From Hevea brasiliensis (taxonomy: Eukaryota; Streptophyta; Magnoliopsida; Malpighiales; Euphorbiaceae), in contig NC_079495.1 of assembly GCF_030052815.1 (NCBI RefSeq), positions 111,936,584 through 112,000,583 on the forward strand: a stretch of DNA of 64,000 bases. Reading direction: 5' to 3'. A program made the position numbers and the translations under genes. Of the stretch, positions 11,702 through 25,500 are shown in pieces; the first letter of the stretch is position 1; every line of letters starts with the position of its first letter. The notes beneath the pieces were generated by a model. It saw only the letters and a list, made by a program, of their open reading frames with translations, ran no database searches and was not told the origin of the DNA.

Positions 11702-13108
11702 CGGAATTCCAGCATCAAAGTTATTGAAAATTAGAAGACCTAATATTATTGCCCTCCATCACCAAGCAGTGACTCTAACACTCCCCGCCGCAATTCTCAT
11801 TCACCCAATCCGAATCCCTCTTCTCCTTCAGATAGATAGATAGCGTTTTAGAGAAAGAAAAAGTTGAAGGAGAGCTTAATTTCCCTTCATTTTTTTTTTT
11901 TATCCTTTTAGCCGAGAGAGAAAAAACCAAAGAGCGTCGTCTACTCCTCTCCAAGAAATTTGAGATACTCGAAGAAGAAGAAGAAGAAGGAGAAGAAGAG
12001 GAGAACAAAACCAACCATCCAAATTCCAAAACGCACAGCCTTCTCCCTCGGCCATCTCTTGTTTTTGCTTTTCCACCCGCGTTTTCCACACTAAAACGGT
12101 CCCTCACTCTCCTCGTTTACTAAATTGTCTCCTACTCTCTTCCTTCCTTCTTCACCACGGACAGGTAATCTTTATTTTGCGCTTTTCTTTAATTGATTCT
12201 TTGGCTTTTACGCTTCACGCCAACGCTGACATATTGATAAAAATATGACACGTGGTCGCCTGTGGAAGCGAGTGTTTGAGTTTTATTGCGGTGAGAGTGT
12301 TGGTGGATTCACACTTGATACCAGAAATTCGGACCTCTTCCCTGCGTAATGTATGTATCTGCTTTTACTGCAATTGCTTCGCTTTTTTTCAAAAAGTAAT
12401 TTTATATCTATTAAATTATTTTATAAATACATTAAATATTCAATATTATTACATTTTATTAAAAAATAATGAAATTTTAATAATTAAAAAATCTAATAAA
12501 TATGACTTGAATGAGAAGAATTAATTTGAAGATATGATGGACCCCACTGTGCCTACTAATTACACATGTTTTGTGAACTATAGTGGTAGAAGCAATTTAA
12601 ATGAAGAGAAGGAAGGTCTAAATTAAAGTACATGCAGTAGAGATGGCAACAGCACAACCAGCCCAAGAGGGAACTTCCTTTCACCACAAAACCTCAACTC
12701 TACACCTTAAATTGCTAACCATATTACAAAAATTTTGCAACCACCAAAACTGTCCATGGCTTTCAAAATTCAATCATATTTAGACTTTGCATCACACAAG
12801 TAACTTGTTAAATTCCATGTCTTTTATAATAAAACTATAAACAAATATTATTTTATCAGTAAAAATTTGAGACACATATATATACCTCCAAGTAATTGAC
12901 TACTATAAATTTTGTTTAACTAGTTTGAAAATTAAAATATTAGTATGTTTTACAAAATAAAATTTTCATTTCCCTTATAATCAAGATTTAATTATATTAA
13001 AAAATTAAAAATTATTTTTAATACATTTTTAAAAATATTGGAAAATACATGGATTATGATTACCAACAAGAAATATTAATATATTGAGAAACTTTTATAT
13101 ATATTATA
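11702..13108. other. CCCH 5' UTR/promoter side and AT-rich spacer
   Basis: 11702 to about 12120 is CT-rich on the minus strand, with GAA/CTT runs near 11970-12000, and is probably the CCCH 5' leader and core promoter. The 110-codon open frame there is low-complexity Ser/Arg sequence and not a credible gene. From about 12170 the DNA is AT-rich with no recognised feature. Confidence 0.45.
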
Positions 13109-13699
13109 GGGATAACTGTAAAAAAAAAGTACATTTTTAAATTTTTATAATTTTATCTTATATTATCAAAATTATTAATTAAATTATAAATTTTTTAATT
13201 CTTATCAATTCTATTTTACCGTTAAAAAAAATATTATTTTACTAATAAAAATATCATGTAATCACCATATAAGAATACAACTTCAATAATATATATTACT
13301 TTTTATATTGGTATACTAAAATAATATATTCTTATCCATAAATACATATTTTTAGTCTCTTCAATTATTTTAATCTCATATTTTTATTTCATCTATCAAT
13401 ATAAAAAAACTGTTTAATTGAATTTTATCAAATATATATTAATATAAAATATTTATATTAAATTAAATATAATTTTTTTTATTTAAAGATATATCTTTCT
13501 TTTTTACATTAACTGTAATTAGATCATATTTATATAGCATTTTACATAGTGTCAATATTAATGAGATATTATTTTTTCAACAGTTTAGTAAAAATTGATA
13601 AAAATTAAAAAAATTAAGATTTAATTAATAATGTTCATAATAATAAGAGATAAAATTGAAATTTTTGATAAGTAGAAGACTTTTTTTTGGCAGTTATTG
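13109..13699. mobile_element. Mutator-like non-autonomous TIR element
   Basis: The 591-bp element is bounded by identical 9-bp sequences, TATATTATA at 13100-13108 and 13700-13708, as expected of Mutator-type target duplications. The ends pair as GGGATAACTGTAAAAAAAAA against the complement of the right end (CAATAACTGCCAAAAAAAAG). Pairing continues for over 100 bases inward with mismatches (for example ATTATTAATTAAAT on both arms). There is no coding capacity. The duplicated sequence is AT-only, so chance cannot be excluded, but the long arms support the call. Confidence 0.65.
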
Positions 13700-13708
13700 T
13701 ATATTATA

Positions 13709-14808
13709 CTATAAAATATTTTATAATGAGTGACGTCATAAAATATGATTTAATGAATTTTAATTCATTGAATATATAAATTTATGGTAAAAGTTTTCCT
13801 TAGTACATTAGAATGGGACCCCACCTAAGCTAGAAGATTTAGCATCGTGAGCCAATAAAAATAGAGGCCAATAGACAAGAAATACAGGGGAAGACGATTG
13901 TGTTCCTTTGTGTATTTTTATATTATTATTTTTAGATAGTTAGTTGCTTTCATATGTTAACAAAATCAGATACATTCCTCACAATTCCTATAACATAACA
14001 TATCTTTTAATTTTTATATTTGGGATTGTGACCCTTTCTTTCTTTTTCATTTCTAATTTTTCTAATCTCTGGTTTTGACTTTCTAAAGCAACCCACAATT
14101 AAAGAACGGATGTGCTTTCTACACTTGTAAGGCTTCCATTGGATGTGTATTTTTTTTTTTCTCACTCATTTCTCCACTGAAAAAAAAAAAGAATTGTCAT
14201 TCAAAAAAATATTCTTAATTAAGAATGGAATTGAAACGAGCTATATAATGTGAGGTGAGCCCTTTAAAAAAGAGTTTTGAGTCAACTATTGCAAATGGGA
14301 AGGCAACGGATGGCAAAATAAAAAAGGGGAATTGGATCCATCTAAATGTTCAATCATACGGACAATAGATGGATTTCTTAGCTCATCACATGATGTTGTT
14401 CTTTCGTTTTGTTCTTTTAGGAGATTCCTCTTCCACTTGTGCCATATTACTACTTGCAGCTTTTTATAATTCTCTCATAATTGGTGCTTGCTTTCGCTTT
14501 TTTTTTTTTTTTTTTTCCTTGCTCATATGCCTTGCTATATTTGACTACACGTAACATGAATAAAGAAAAACAAAGGAAAAAAAAATTTTTTTTAATATAT
14601 TCATTTTTTTCATTTTATTTAAATATTTATTTATTTATTTATTTTCTCTCAAATTAAAAAAAAAATAAAACTTATTTTCATCTGAAAATAGCCTGAGGAC
14701 TACTGAAAATCTCAACGTGCAAACCAGGGAAAGACGCTCGAATTTGGACGTGGCGGTATCCTGTTGGTTGCCGCCTTGGATATTTTCGTCTTTTGGTTAG
14801 CGATTTCC
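13709..14808. other. AT-rich spacer upstream of the ubiquitin promoter
   Basis: Contains homopolymer T and A runs (about 14500-14517 and 14575-14670) and no credible coding frame. It probably includes the distal promoter of the polyubiquitin locus. Confidence 0.4.
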
Positions 14809-14901
14809 TATTTAAGTTAAGTTCGATCTCGATCTCCAGCTCTACCCATTAGGACTACAGATTATCTGGTTAAATTTCAATCAGTTTTCTCTTCCCAAAA
14901 G
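14809..14901 (+). promoter_or_regulatory. Polyubiquitin TATA box and 5' UTR exon
   Basis: A TATTTAA element at 14809-14815 precedes pyrimidine-rich sequence with initiation probably near 14840. The untranslated exon continues to ...CCCAAAAG at 14901, where a GTATCT donor begins. This layout, a short leader exon followed by a leader intron ending at the ATG, is that of plant polyubiquitin promoters. Confidence 0.65.
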
Positions 14902-16878
<1,977 letters not shown>

Positions 16879-19800
16879 GTTTGTCATTTGCTTTCTGGTT
16901 GGTTGTTATATGTCTCTTTGGTTCTATATCTGTTTTGTATTCTGGATTTGTGATTGCAAGACATGTAGATTGGCAAACTCTTGGAAGTATTGTTTGGCTT
17001 ATGTTCTGTGACACTACTGAGGTTAAGAAATTTGTGTGCTGTTGCAGTGTAGTTTTCTTGGAATAAAGTATTTATGGTTTATATATTCAACACGTACTGT
17101 TTTGTTGGTATGGTTTAGGTATTCCTTTTATCCCCATGGTAGTGTAGTGCATAATATAACAGTGAAATTTCTGGGGATGGGTTTGATATAGTGATCATCA
17201 GAAATAGTTTAGTCAAGTTCTAGTACTCCTGAACAGCTGCCTGGAAAGAGGAGGCTGGCCTATTATTTGCCAATATATTTGGCAGGTCACGGTGTTTCGG
17301 TCCTTGAAGGCGATGGGGTTAGCTTTTCTTCGAGGGTAAAAGAAATTGTTGCGGATTAGGATTTTATACCAATTGTGTTGGGCTCAAGTGTTTTTTAGGA
17401 GATCAACCTACATAGAACTCAGTTTGGACTCAGCCCATTCGACTCAAAGCCCAATTACTTCAATTTAAATTATTGAAGAGCGTGTCAACTCTACACAGAG
17501 AACACATCACCTAGTAATGGCTAATGAGCCACATTTTTAACGCTAATGCCATTGTCTGTAATGTCTCAATTATTCTGCCTAATTTAACAGTTTCTGTAAT
17601 CCCTCAACCATATGATTTTTTTTTTTAAATTAGATCGAATCAATCACTACCCGATCGAGTAGTCTAAAAATCTCAAGAGATTGATGGTAGAATGTCATCC
17701 TCTAGATCATATACCACTTTGAAATTAAAAGACGTTTCCATCTTAAAATTTCTTTGAAATGAGCATTGCATGGGCATCTTCTGTATCGAGAAGATAGCAA
17801 GCAACAGCCGAAGTTTTTGTTGTTATTGATCGGCCTTATTCAGGAAGTTTCTTTGAACAAGTGCTGGGCATTAGATTCCGGTGGTTGATGCCTTTTGAAA
17901 GAAAGCTGCGCAATGTCAGTCAAAATAAAACTAGTAATTATTATTCCCTGGTGAAAAGTACGTTTCACGGACGTACGGTGTATACGTACACTTTGACCGC
18001 AAATTAAAACCAAATTAAATTATGTTTTATAATTTGTTTGTAATTATCGTCCAACTAAAACCTTAATCATCCCTCTTTTCGTCTCTGAATTTAGTATACA
18101 CTTCCACTCCAGGTGAGACTGTGCTTCGAGTATTATTTAGATAATGCTAGTAATACCCTTCTTTATCTTGTTGTGTACCATTTATCTTTATCAATTTAGA
18201 CTGTGTTTCGAGTACCATTTATGAATCCTATTCTTTGCTATGCTTACATCTTTATCTTGTTATGTACTTCAGGCTGGTTGACAATATATTGATTAAATAC
18301 CCATTAGCTTAAAATTGAAGAAATTGGGTTCCCAATAATATCCAATAAACAAGTGATGATGAACTTTCAGAGGCATCTACCTATATAATTAATTAATTAA
18401 TTAATTAATTAATTAAACTATAAAGGAGTGCACCTAGGGTGTCAACTTTGAAATCTATGTCCACTTTTGAATTTCTTCATCCTGTAGTTCTTGAAATTTC
18501 AATTTTGCTGGCTGCGCCTTTACTTGTTCATCTTTTATGCAAATAATGTTTAGTCTTCTTTCATCATATGAGCGGTTGTGGGTTGTGGGTGCTTTTTATT
18601 TTTTTTAATACTCCATGATATTACTCAATTATATCTTTCTATTGTTTTGAGAAATATGATGAGACTATATATGCCACTTTAAACATGAACACATACAGAA
18701 ATGATTGGCATAAAGAAAGGACCTTTGCCACTAGTTCTTGAACCACCAACATCCAATTTACTTATTATATCACCTCTTTTCATGCAATAATTGAAATGGT
18801 AAAGATTAGGTTACAATTTCAAATGGTTAATTGCGGTAGCAGAATTCTAACTCATCATTTGTCACTTCAACTATGTGAAAATGCATGCCAAGAAGATCAC
18901 CACTCGTATAAGTAAACAATTGCCAATGCATTAAGTCTTTGAAAAGTCCTAATTCTTTGTTTTCTCTATTCACAAACAAGAAAGACTCGAAAGTAGAAAT
19001 TGTATCTCAACTATTCATAGACTAATTATTTTTTGGGCTCTCGAAATAATCTGAAAATCATGAGAATCAGATAATTAACTATAAGATCTCGAGTTAAACT
19101 GTATACTTATAGCCTTCAGACTTGAATTTGAGATTTCTCTTAAATTTATCTCATTATTAACTACTGATAATATAATGTGTTGTCCATTATTTAGAGAAGA
19201 AAAAAGGGAGAAAATAATAGATTAAAGAAGCACCAAAGAAATTTTTCATATTTTACTCAAAAGACAATAATTGCAGCCTTTGACGTTTCCTCTTTCTCCT
19301 TAAAGCCATCTTCAACACTCACACGCAAACTCCTTTGACTCCCAAACAAAAATTAAATATAGAAAAGAAAAGAAAGGGAAAGGAAAAAAATCAGAGTCTC
19401 AATTGGGCTTCCAAAACCCTACGTTTCTTTCCAGACTCTGTATATCCAAGTGGGCTTTCAGCATTTGCTTGTGGGAATCTCATCAATCTTTTTCTTTTTT
19501 TTTTCTTATTCCAATTTGGCCTCCATTTTCTTTTTAAGAAAATTATGGGAGTGAGTTTCCCTTTCTCCCTACGGAATTAGGTTTCTTCATTTGTCAATGT
19601 TTGAGGCTCCGGTTTAACTAAATCTCAACTGTCCCACGTTACCCCCCCTACACTTTCAACTTTCGTTTCCCTCAAATACCTCTGCTATTTCCCCACTATT
19701 ACCTTTAACACCATTGATTTTCAAGCATTTTTTTTAATTAATTATAATATTTTTTTTTAGTGCATGGGACTATTTGATTGCATCTATGACGACATGGGAT

Positions 19801-19923
19801 CCAATCACTTTTACAATGTTTGTTTGTTTTATACCCAATTCATAAACTTTTATTGATTAAAATTTAATTTTATCAAAGATTATCCCAAAATTATATTATT
19901 TATGACTTATGAACGCGTTAAAT

Positions 19924-19925
<2 letters not shown>
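16879..19925. other. 3' flank of the ubiquitin locus and gene-free spacer
   Basis: A polyadenylation-type AATAAA at 17062 follows the last ubiquitin unit by about 185 bases. An (AATT)n run lies at 18387-18416. Otherwise this is AT-rich, with no coding frame I can support. Confidence 0.5.

Positions 19926-19982
<57 letters not shown>
19926..19982. repeat. (TA)n microsatellite
   Basis: About 57 bp of uninterrupted TA repeat. Similar shorter TA tracts occur at 27877-27895, 51760-51794 and 52252-52269. Confidence 0.95.
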
Positions 19983-19986
<4 letters not shown>

Positions 19987-21174
19987 AAGAGTCGTTTAAA
20001 TGAAATTTTAATTTGAGTCTTTCTTTTATTTTTTATTTTTTGTTGTAAGGGCACATTTGTCTTTTGGTGAAAGATAGACTCTTAAGACGATTTCGCCTAA
20101 AATTTCCATCTGATCCAAGATAGTGAGACAAGAAGATTGAGGAAATCTTGAGATGGGGCATCACTTGAGGGTGGCATTTTTGGCAGTTGCCTTCAATCCG
20201 ACGTGGGTGCCCGTCGTTTTGGAAGCAAGTAGGACCCTTATCTTTATTCCCTTCACCCACCACCTTCTTCCCAATCTCATTAGGTCACAATAACTATTAC
20301 AAAATGACAAATCTACCCTTTACTTAATTCAATCAAAGATTTTCTTTTCCACCCAATCAAAAAGAGGTGTATAAAAATGGAGCCTTCCTCTTCTCTTGTC
20401 ATTACCACTAAATATTCACGTTAGTTTTACACTTATTCAATGCGTGTACTCCATCATATTATATAATAACATTTTACTTTTTATGTATTTAAAGAGAATT
20501 TTATTCATTTTATTGAGCTAATTACCTAACAATTAAATATTAAATATTGATTTAAATATTAATAATTTAAATCTAAACATGGTTGAACACTGCAAGTGCA
20601 AAAACAATAAGAGGAGTGATTAGAGAAATGGGAAAGTGGTGAAAGAGCAGACAATTGGAGAAAGGAAGGGCCAAAAAGAAAATTTGTTCCCTGATAAAGA
20701 GCTGGTCTGAAAAAAGAAAATTTTCTCTTTTGTTTTTTTGGGTTTACACTTTGTAGAGTTAAGAGAGTCCGTGGGGGTACTTTTTTGTACTTTTACCTTT
20801 GCCCATTGGTGAGCTCCAGCTGTAAGGATGACATAAGCTGACTTCACCCTTACGACGCTCAAACCACCTTCTTGTTATGCAAAGCTCTTCACTATGCCAT
20901 TCTTTCTAAATGACTAAACTACCCTTGTGTTCCCTGCCATTGCCAAGTAAACCCAAACATCTGTACGCATGAAAAAGAGAGGAAAAGAGAAACTGAGGAT
21001 AAAAAGGGATTGAGATAACCTTTTCGTTCAGACACAAACGTTAACTGTCCTAAACCTTTAAAAAAAAAAAAAAAAAATGGCGTCAAGAGAAAATACAGGA
21101 TTTTGAGTCTTGGTTACGCCAAATGGGTCGTCCTTATTCTGAAGAAGACCCCTCTCTTCTTCAACGCCCATTAC
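19983..21174. other. Spacer and distal NAC promoter
   Basis: No gene recognised. A poly(A) run lies near 21060-21077. The last several hundred bases probably belong to the NAC gene's promoter. Confidence 0.4.
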
Positions 21175-21486
21175 TATAAAGAACCACACTTTCCCTCTCA
21201 AATACCCACACCCTCCTTAACTCTCACCTCTTCTTTTATATAATTCTTTCTATCTATATCTCACCTCTTCTTGCTTCTTCTTCCTCTTCTTCTTCTTGTT
21301 TTATGTTTTTAAAGTGTTGTGGCTATATTTCAGAATTAACCTTCTGCATGAGTTTGGAACTTAAAGAGCTAGAATTGGGGCTCCATTTTTGGGTTGAGAC
21401 TTTCAAGATCAGTTTTTGGGGATATAGATCACAATTTTCTTCTTCTTCTTCTTCTTCTTCTTCACCTGTGAGGTGCTTTTCATAAG
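21175..21486 (+). promoter_or_regulatory. NAC core promoter and 5' UTR with a 60-codon upstream ORF
   Basis: TATAAA at 21175-21180 is the best core promoter element; a second, TTATATAAT, lies near 21236. The leader is CT-rich. An upstream ORF runs from ATG 21303 to TAA 21483-21485, one base before the NAC start at 21487. It ends in a Ser run encoded by (TTC)n at about 21437-21461. If initiation is near 21207, the upstream ATG is in the mRNA and could limit translation of the NAC protein. Confidence 0.55.
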
Positions 21487-22527
21487 ATGGAGAAGCACAA
21501 TTTTGTCAAGAACGGTGTGCTCAGACTGCCTCCTGGATTCAGATTCCACCCAACAGATGAGGAGCTTGTTGTTCAGTACCTGAAAAGAAAGGTGTTTGCT
21601 TGTCCCCTGCCCGCTTCTATAATTCCTGAAGTTGATGTCTGCAAGTCTGATCCTTGGGATTTGCCAGGTTAGTGACATGCGTATTACATAGACAACTATG
21701 TGACTTCAAATGACTAGTTTAATTGTTTCCTTTTTTATAATTCTGGGCTGCTGAATTCTACATAGAAACCAATCTGCAATGCCATGTTCCTATTCATTTA
21801 GCTTGTGCTGATAACATGGGGGTTCTGTGTTTTAGGTGATTTGGAGCAAGAGAGGTACTTTTTCAGCATCAGGGAAGCTAAGTATCCCAATGGTAACCGA
21901 TCCAACAGAGCCACAAGTTCTGGGTACTGGAAGGCAACTGGTATAGACAAGGAAATTGTAACTTTCAAGGGAAACCAGCTTGTGGGGATGAAGAAAACTC
22001 TAGTTTTTTACCAAGGAAAACCCCCCCATGGAACCAGGACTGATTGGATTATGCACGAATACCGTCTAGTTACCACTGAACCTACTGTCTGCAATTCCCC
22101 ACAAAAGAAGAACACAATCCAGGTGAATTTATTTCTGATTCAGTTCAAGGAACTGAACTTATTTTCAGCAACTAGCAGACATTGTAAAAGAGTTAATTCT
22201 GATATACTTTCGTGTTCAATTTTTTTACAGAGCTCTTTGGTGCCTATAGAAAATTGGGTTCTTTGCCGTATATTTTTGAAGAAGAGAAGCGCCCAAAATG
22301 AGGAGGAAAACCTTCAATTTGGCAAAAAAAATATAGTGCGCAAGCTGAGGAACACAAAGCCTGTGTTCTATGATTTCCTGACAAAAGACAGGACTGATTT
22401 GAATATTGCTCCTTCCTCCTCATTCTCAGGGTCAAGTGGAATCACAGAAGTTTCATCAAATGAATCAGATGATCATGAAGAAAGTAGTAGTTGCAACAAT
22501 TTTCCTTATTTCAGAAGAAAACTATAA
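21487..22527 (+). CDS. NAC083: NAC transcription factor, NAC083/VNI2 type, 3 exons
   Basis: Exons are 21487-21667, 21836-22122 and 22231-22527, all GT-AG and in frame, giving 254 aa (Arabidopsis VNI2 is about 255). The N-terminal NAC domain covers about residues 12-165. Subdomain A is [19 protein letters not shown]; the DNA-contact region includes [18 protein letters not shown]; and subdomain D/E runs from [19 protein letters not shown] through MHEYRL to [12 protein letters not shown]. The tail is Ser/Glu-rich and ends [14 protein letters not shown], close to the VNI2 C-terminus as I know it. The family acts in the nucleus. VNI2 represses VND7-driven xylem vessel differentiation and links ABA/salt signals to leaf ageing; that role here is by similarity. 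An upstream ORF precedes the start. Confidence 0.92.
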
Positions 22528-25500
22528 GTAGAACTCTGCAATCCTCTTTAGTTTTAGTCTTTAGTGATCCCCCTCTTTGGGTTCCTGTATCAGTAAATTT
22601 GGCTTCTGGTTTCCAAATCAGAATAACCAATCTAAGCAATCTAAAAAAAGGCTTTGCTGTTATCAGGAATGGATGTCCAGTGATGGTTATCTTGTACTCA
22701 ATCCAAGAATTTCAAAGTTGGTGAAATTACTTTCTTTTTTGAAACATTTCACTACCTTATGTTATTCCATTAACGAAGCAGAGCTAACTCAGTAATTCTT
22801 TAACTAAAAGGCAAATTAATTTGAAGGAAATCTTGAAAGCTGAAAGGGAGAAAGTGCTTCGGAAGAAAGCAAAGACGTATGTCTTAATACATTATTTGTA
22901 AAAAGAGGAAAATCCTTTTAGAGGAGAACCTCTACAAGGATAAGAAAAAGATTTTTGCAAGATTTGCAAGATCACACGCCTTCACATCAGGTTCCTCTAT
23001 AGAAAGGAATACAATTTACTTAGCAGAACCTAATTCCTTTGGTGCTATAACAAAATGGATCGAATCTCCAACGAAAGAATTCTTTTTGAGGAAATTTCAA
23101 AATCAGAATCTTTATAATTACGCTCCAAATCCATAACCATTGAAAAAATGGGGTCGAATCTTGCTCAAAGAAACAGACATTCTTGATATTTTTTCAAAGA
23201 CATCTGCTGCAATTGTCATGCAATACACAAGAAACAAGGAGAGTAGGTATGTTATGGTGGGGAAACATGTTTAACTAAATTTTGAAATTGCAAGACTAGT
23301 TGGTGAAAGTAGAGAGACTAAAATCTATATGTCTGTGGAATCTTGATTCTTGAGCAGGAGAAACCATGTGACCATGCCTACGGAGCTAATCCTATATATG
23401 ACGTTATAGGTTCTTAATTAAATTAAAGATTTCTGCAGAATGTGATTTCTTGCAGCTTCCTGCAAGTCTTTCAAGTCCTTAAAGGTACTATGAGAAAAGG
23501 CATCGGCTAAGTTTCTAGCCATATAAAAAAAAAAAAAAAAAAAAAAAAAACATAGCTGTATTGCATTTGTTAACAAGGAGATTCTCCCACTATTTTCCAA
23601 CTACTCTGCTGCTTTGTCTTTAGTTAAGTGTTTAACACTTGCTAATGTTATGTATTATTCTAGTAATAATTATATTAGTAATTCTTAATCAAATAAGCTT
23701 GTCTGCTGCACATGTCGTACATGCAAGGGCCAAGGCCCAGTTCGTAGTTGACTCAATCACTATAACTTGAAAAATGAGAAAAAAAAAATACTAATTATCA
23801 AATGATGAAAAATAATAATCCAATACAGGATGATAGCCTTCATGCAAATTGTAATTGTAAATTATATAGAAGTACAAAACTTGCAAGGTAGTTGGCCATT
23901 ATATTCAAACATAAATGAAATAAGACAGGTGAAAGGGTGGGCTAGAGAACCTATAAGAGAGGGACAAGTGGATGCAAGAAAGAAAAATGACGGCCCATAA
24001 TTAATTTTGTGATTATGTAGTACTTCATATATAATTGAGCTAATGGCATGCCATAAAAAGAAAAGAGACGTTTGAATTAATCAGTGATTAATGAAAGCAA
24101 GAAATAAAAATAAGCCGACCGGAGTTTCTTGTGACACTGGTTTAGAATGAAAATCATCTTGGGCTGTTGCAGTTCTTCACGTCACCTTTTTTATATTTGA
24201 ATTATATAATCGAGCAATCTTTTGATTCGGTTTTAGTCCGTTCACCCTAAAATTAAAATCAGATCATGACTAACTCTAATATTATGGATCAATCAATTTG
24301 ATTTAAGAGATACTTGAAAAAGAAAAATACATTCTTTATCATATAATCCTAAAATTCAGACCCTGATAAATATGGTATCCTATGAATTTCATTTTAAGGA
24401 GGAAAAAGGAAAGAGAGGCATAGAGAGGGGATTTGGTTGTGGTGAAGGGCAACGCAAGGTAAGGTCTCTATCACAGATGGGCAATTTTGACATTTTATAA
24501 ACAAACAAATAAGTTGCAGACAGGGAATGTATTCTCAATTCTCATTTCTCAATTATGTAAGTTGACCATTCCCAGAGCCAACCACTTTTAAATGCTGTTT
24601 TGTTTGGACAAATTTAATTTTTGAGGGTTTGCTTGGTATCTCTGCAACAATGACCTGTGCATTATTTTAGCCACATTCAAGAAGAAATATATACATATGA
24701 TCTGATCAAATATATGTGTCTGCCTAAAGAAAATATACATGTGATATGGGTCCCTTGTTATAAATGAATAGCCTTCTTCTGCAACAACCATTAGATGTGG
24801 CTATCAATGTTATTAGATTATACTTATCATTCAATTTATATTAATTAGGGACCCCAAAGCTCGACGATCTCAACAGCTAATAGGATAATAAACATTCTTT
24901 GGTGAAGTTGGCCAGAGAGAAATTTTTTTAATTTTCCATGTAGCTGAGTTGCGCTACAACACGGAAACTGGCAAATTAACGACTCAGAAATTATACAAAC
25001 ACGGCAGTTGCAAAATTTAATATCAATAGGAAATGAATTCTCTAGATAGTTGAGACTAAAGGGTCAGTGATATTTCAGGCTATTGCCCCATTAGATGGGA
25101 TTGCTCTATGCATTAAAAACCATGAAATGCTGAGCTCATTGACATATAAGAGCAAGCGAAGGCAGCAACAACCTGCTTCATGATATAGGTATTCTGCAGA
25201 TTATCACAGAGTAAAAGTACTTTACACTTTAACATCCAGAACTGTATCATTAACATTTCCAAACTGGAAAGGAAATTATTTTCCTATCAGGAATTACATA
25301 TAAGACAAGAGAGTATGTATAAGATTGACAAATGAGGAATTTTCAAGGAGGCAGACTTGTGAGAGTTGCGTGTAAAAGTGCAAACTTCTGGAAGGATGGT
25401 GGAAAGGATCTCCTTCATTTCTGAGCCTTGGAAGTAACATGCACAAAGGAGAGACTTGAAAAATTTATTGCAATATTTCCAATGTCAAAATCAGTCATTT

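Noticed and set aside
22830..23250. Sequence downstream of the NAC gene with a plastid-like texture
   Set aside because: I considered a plastid DNA insertion, but no plastid gene could be recognised in any frame, so it is not called. A nucleotide search against plastid genomes would settle it.
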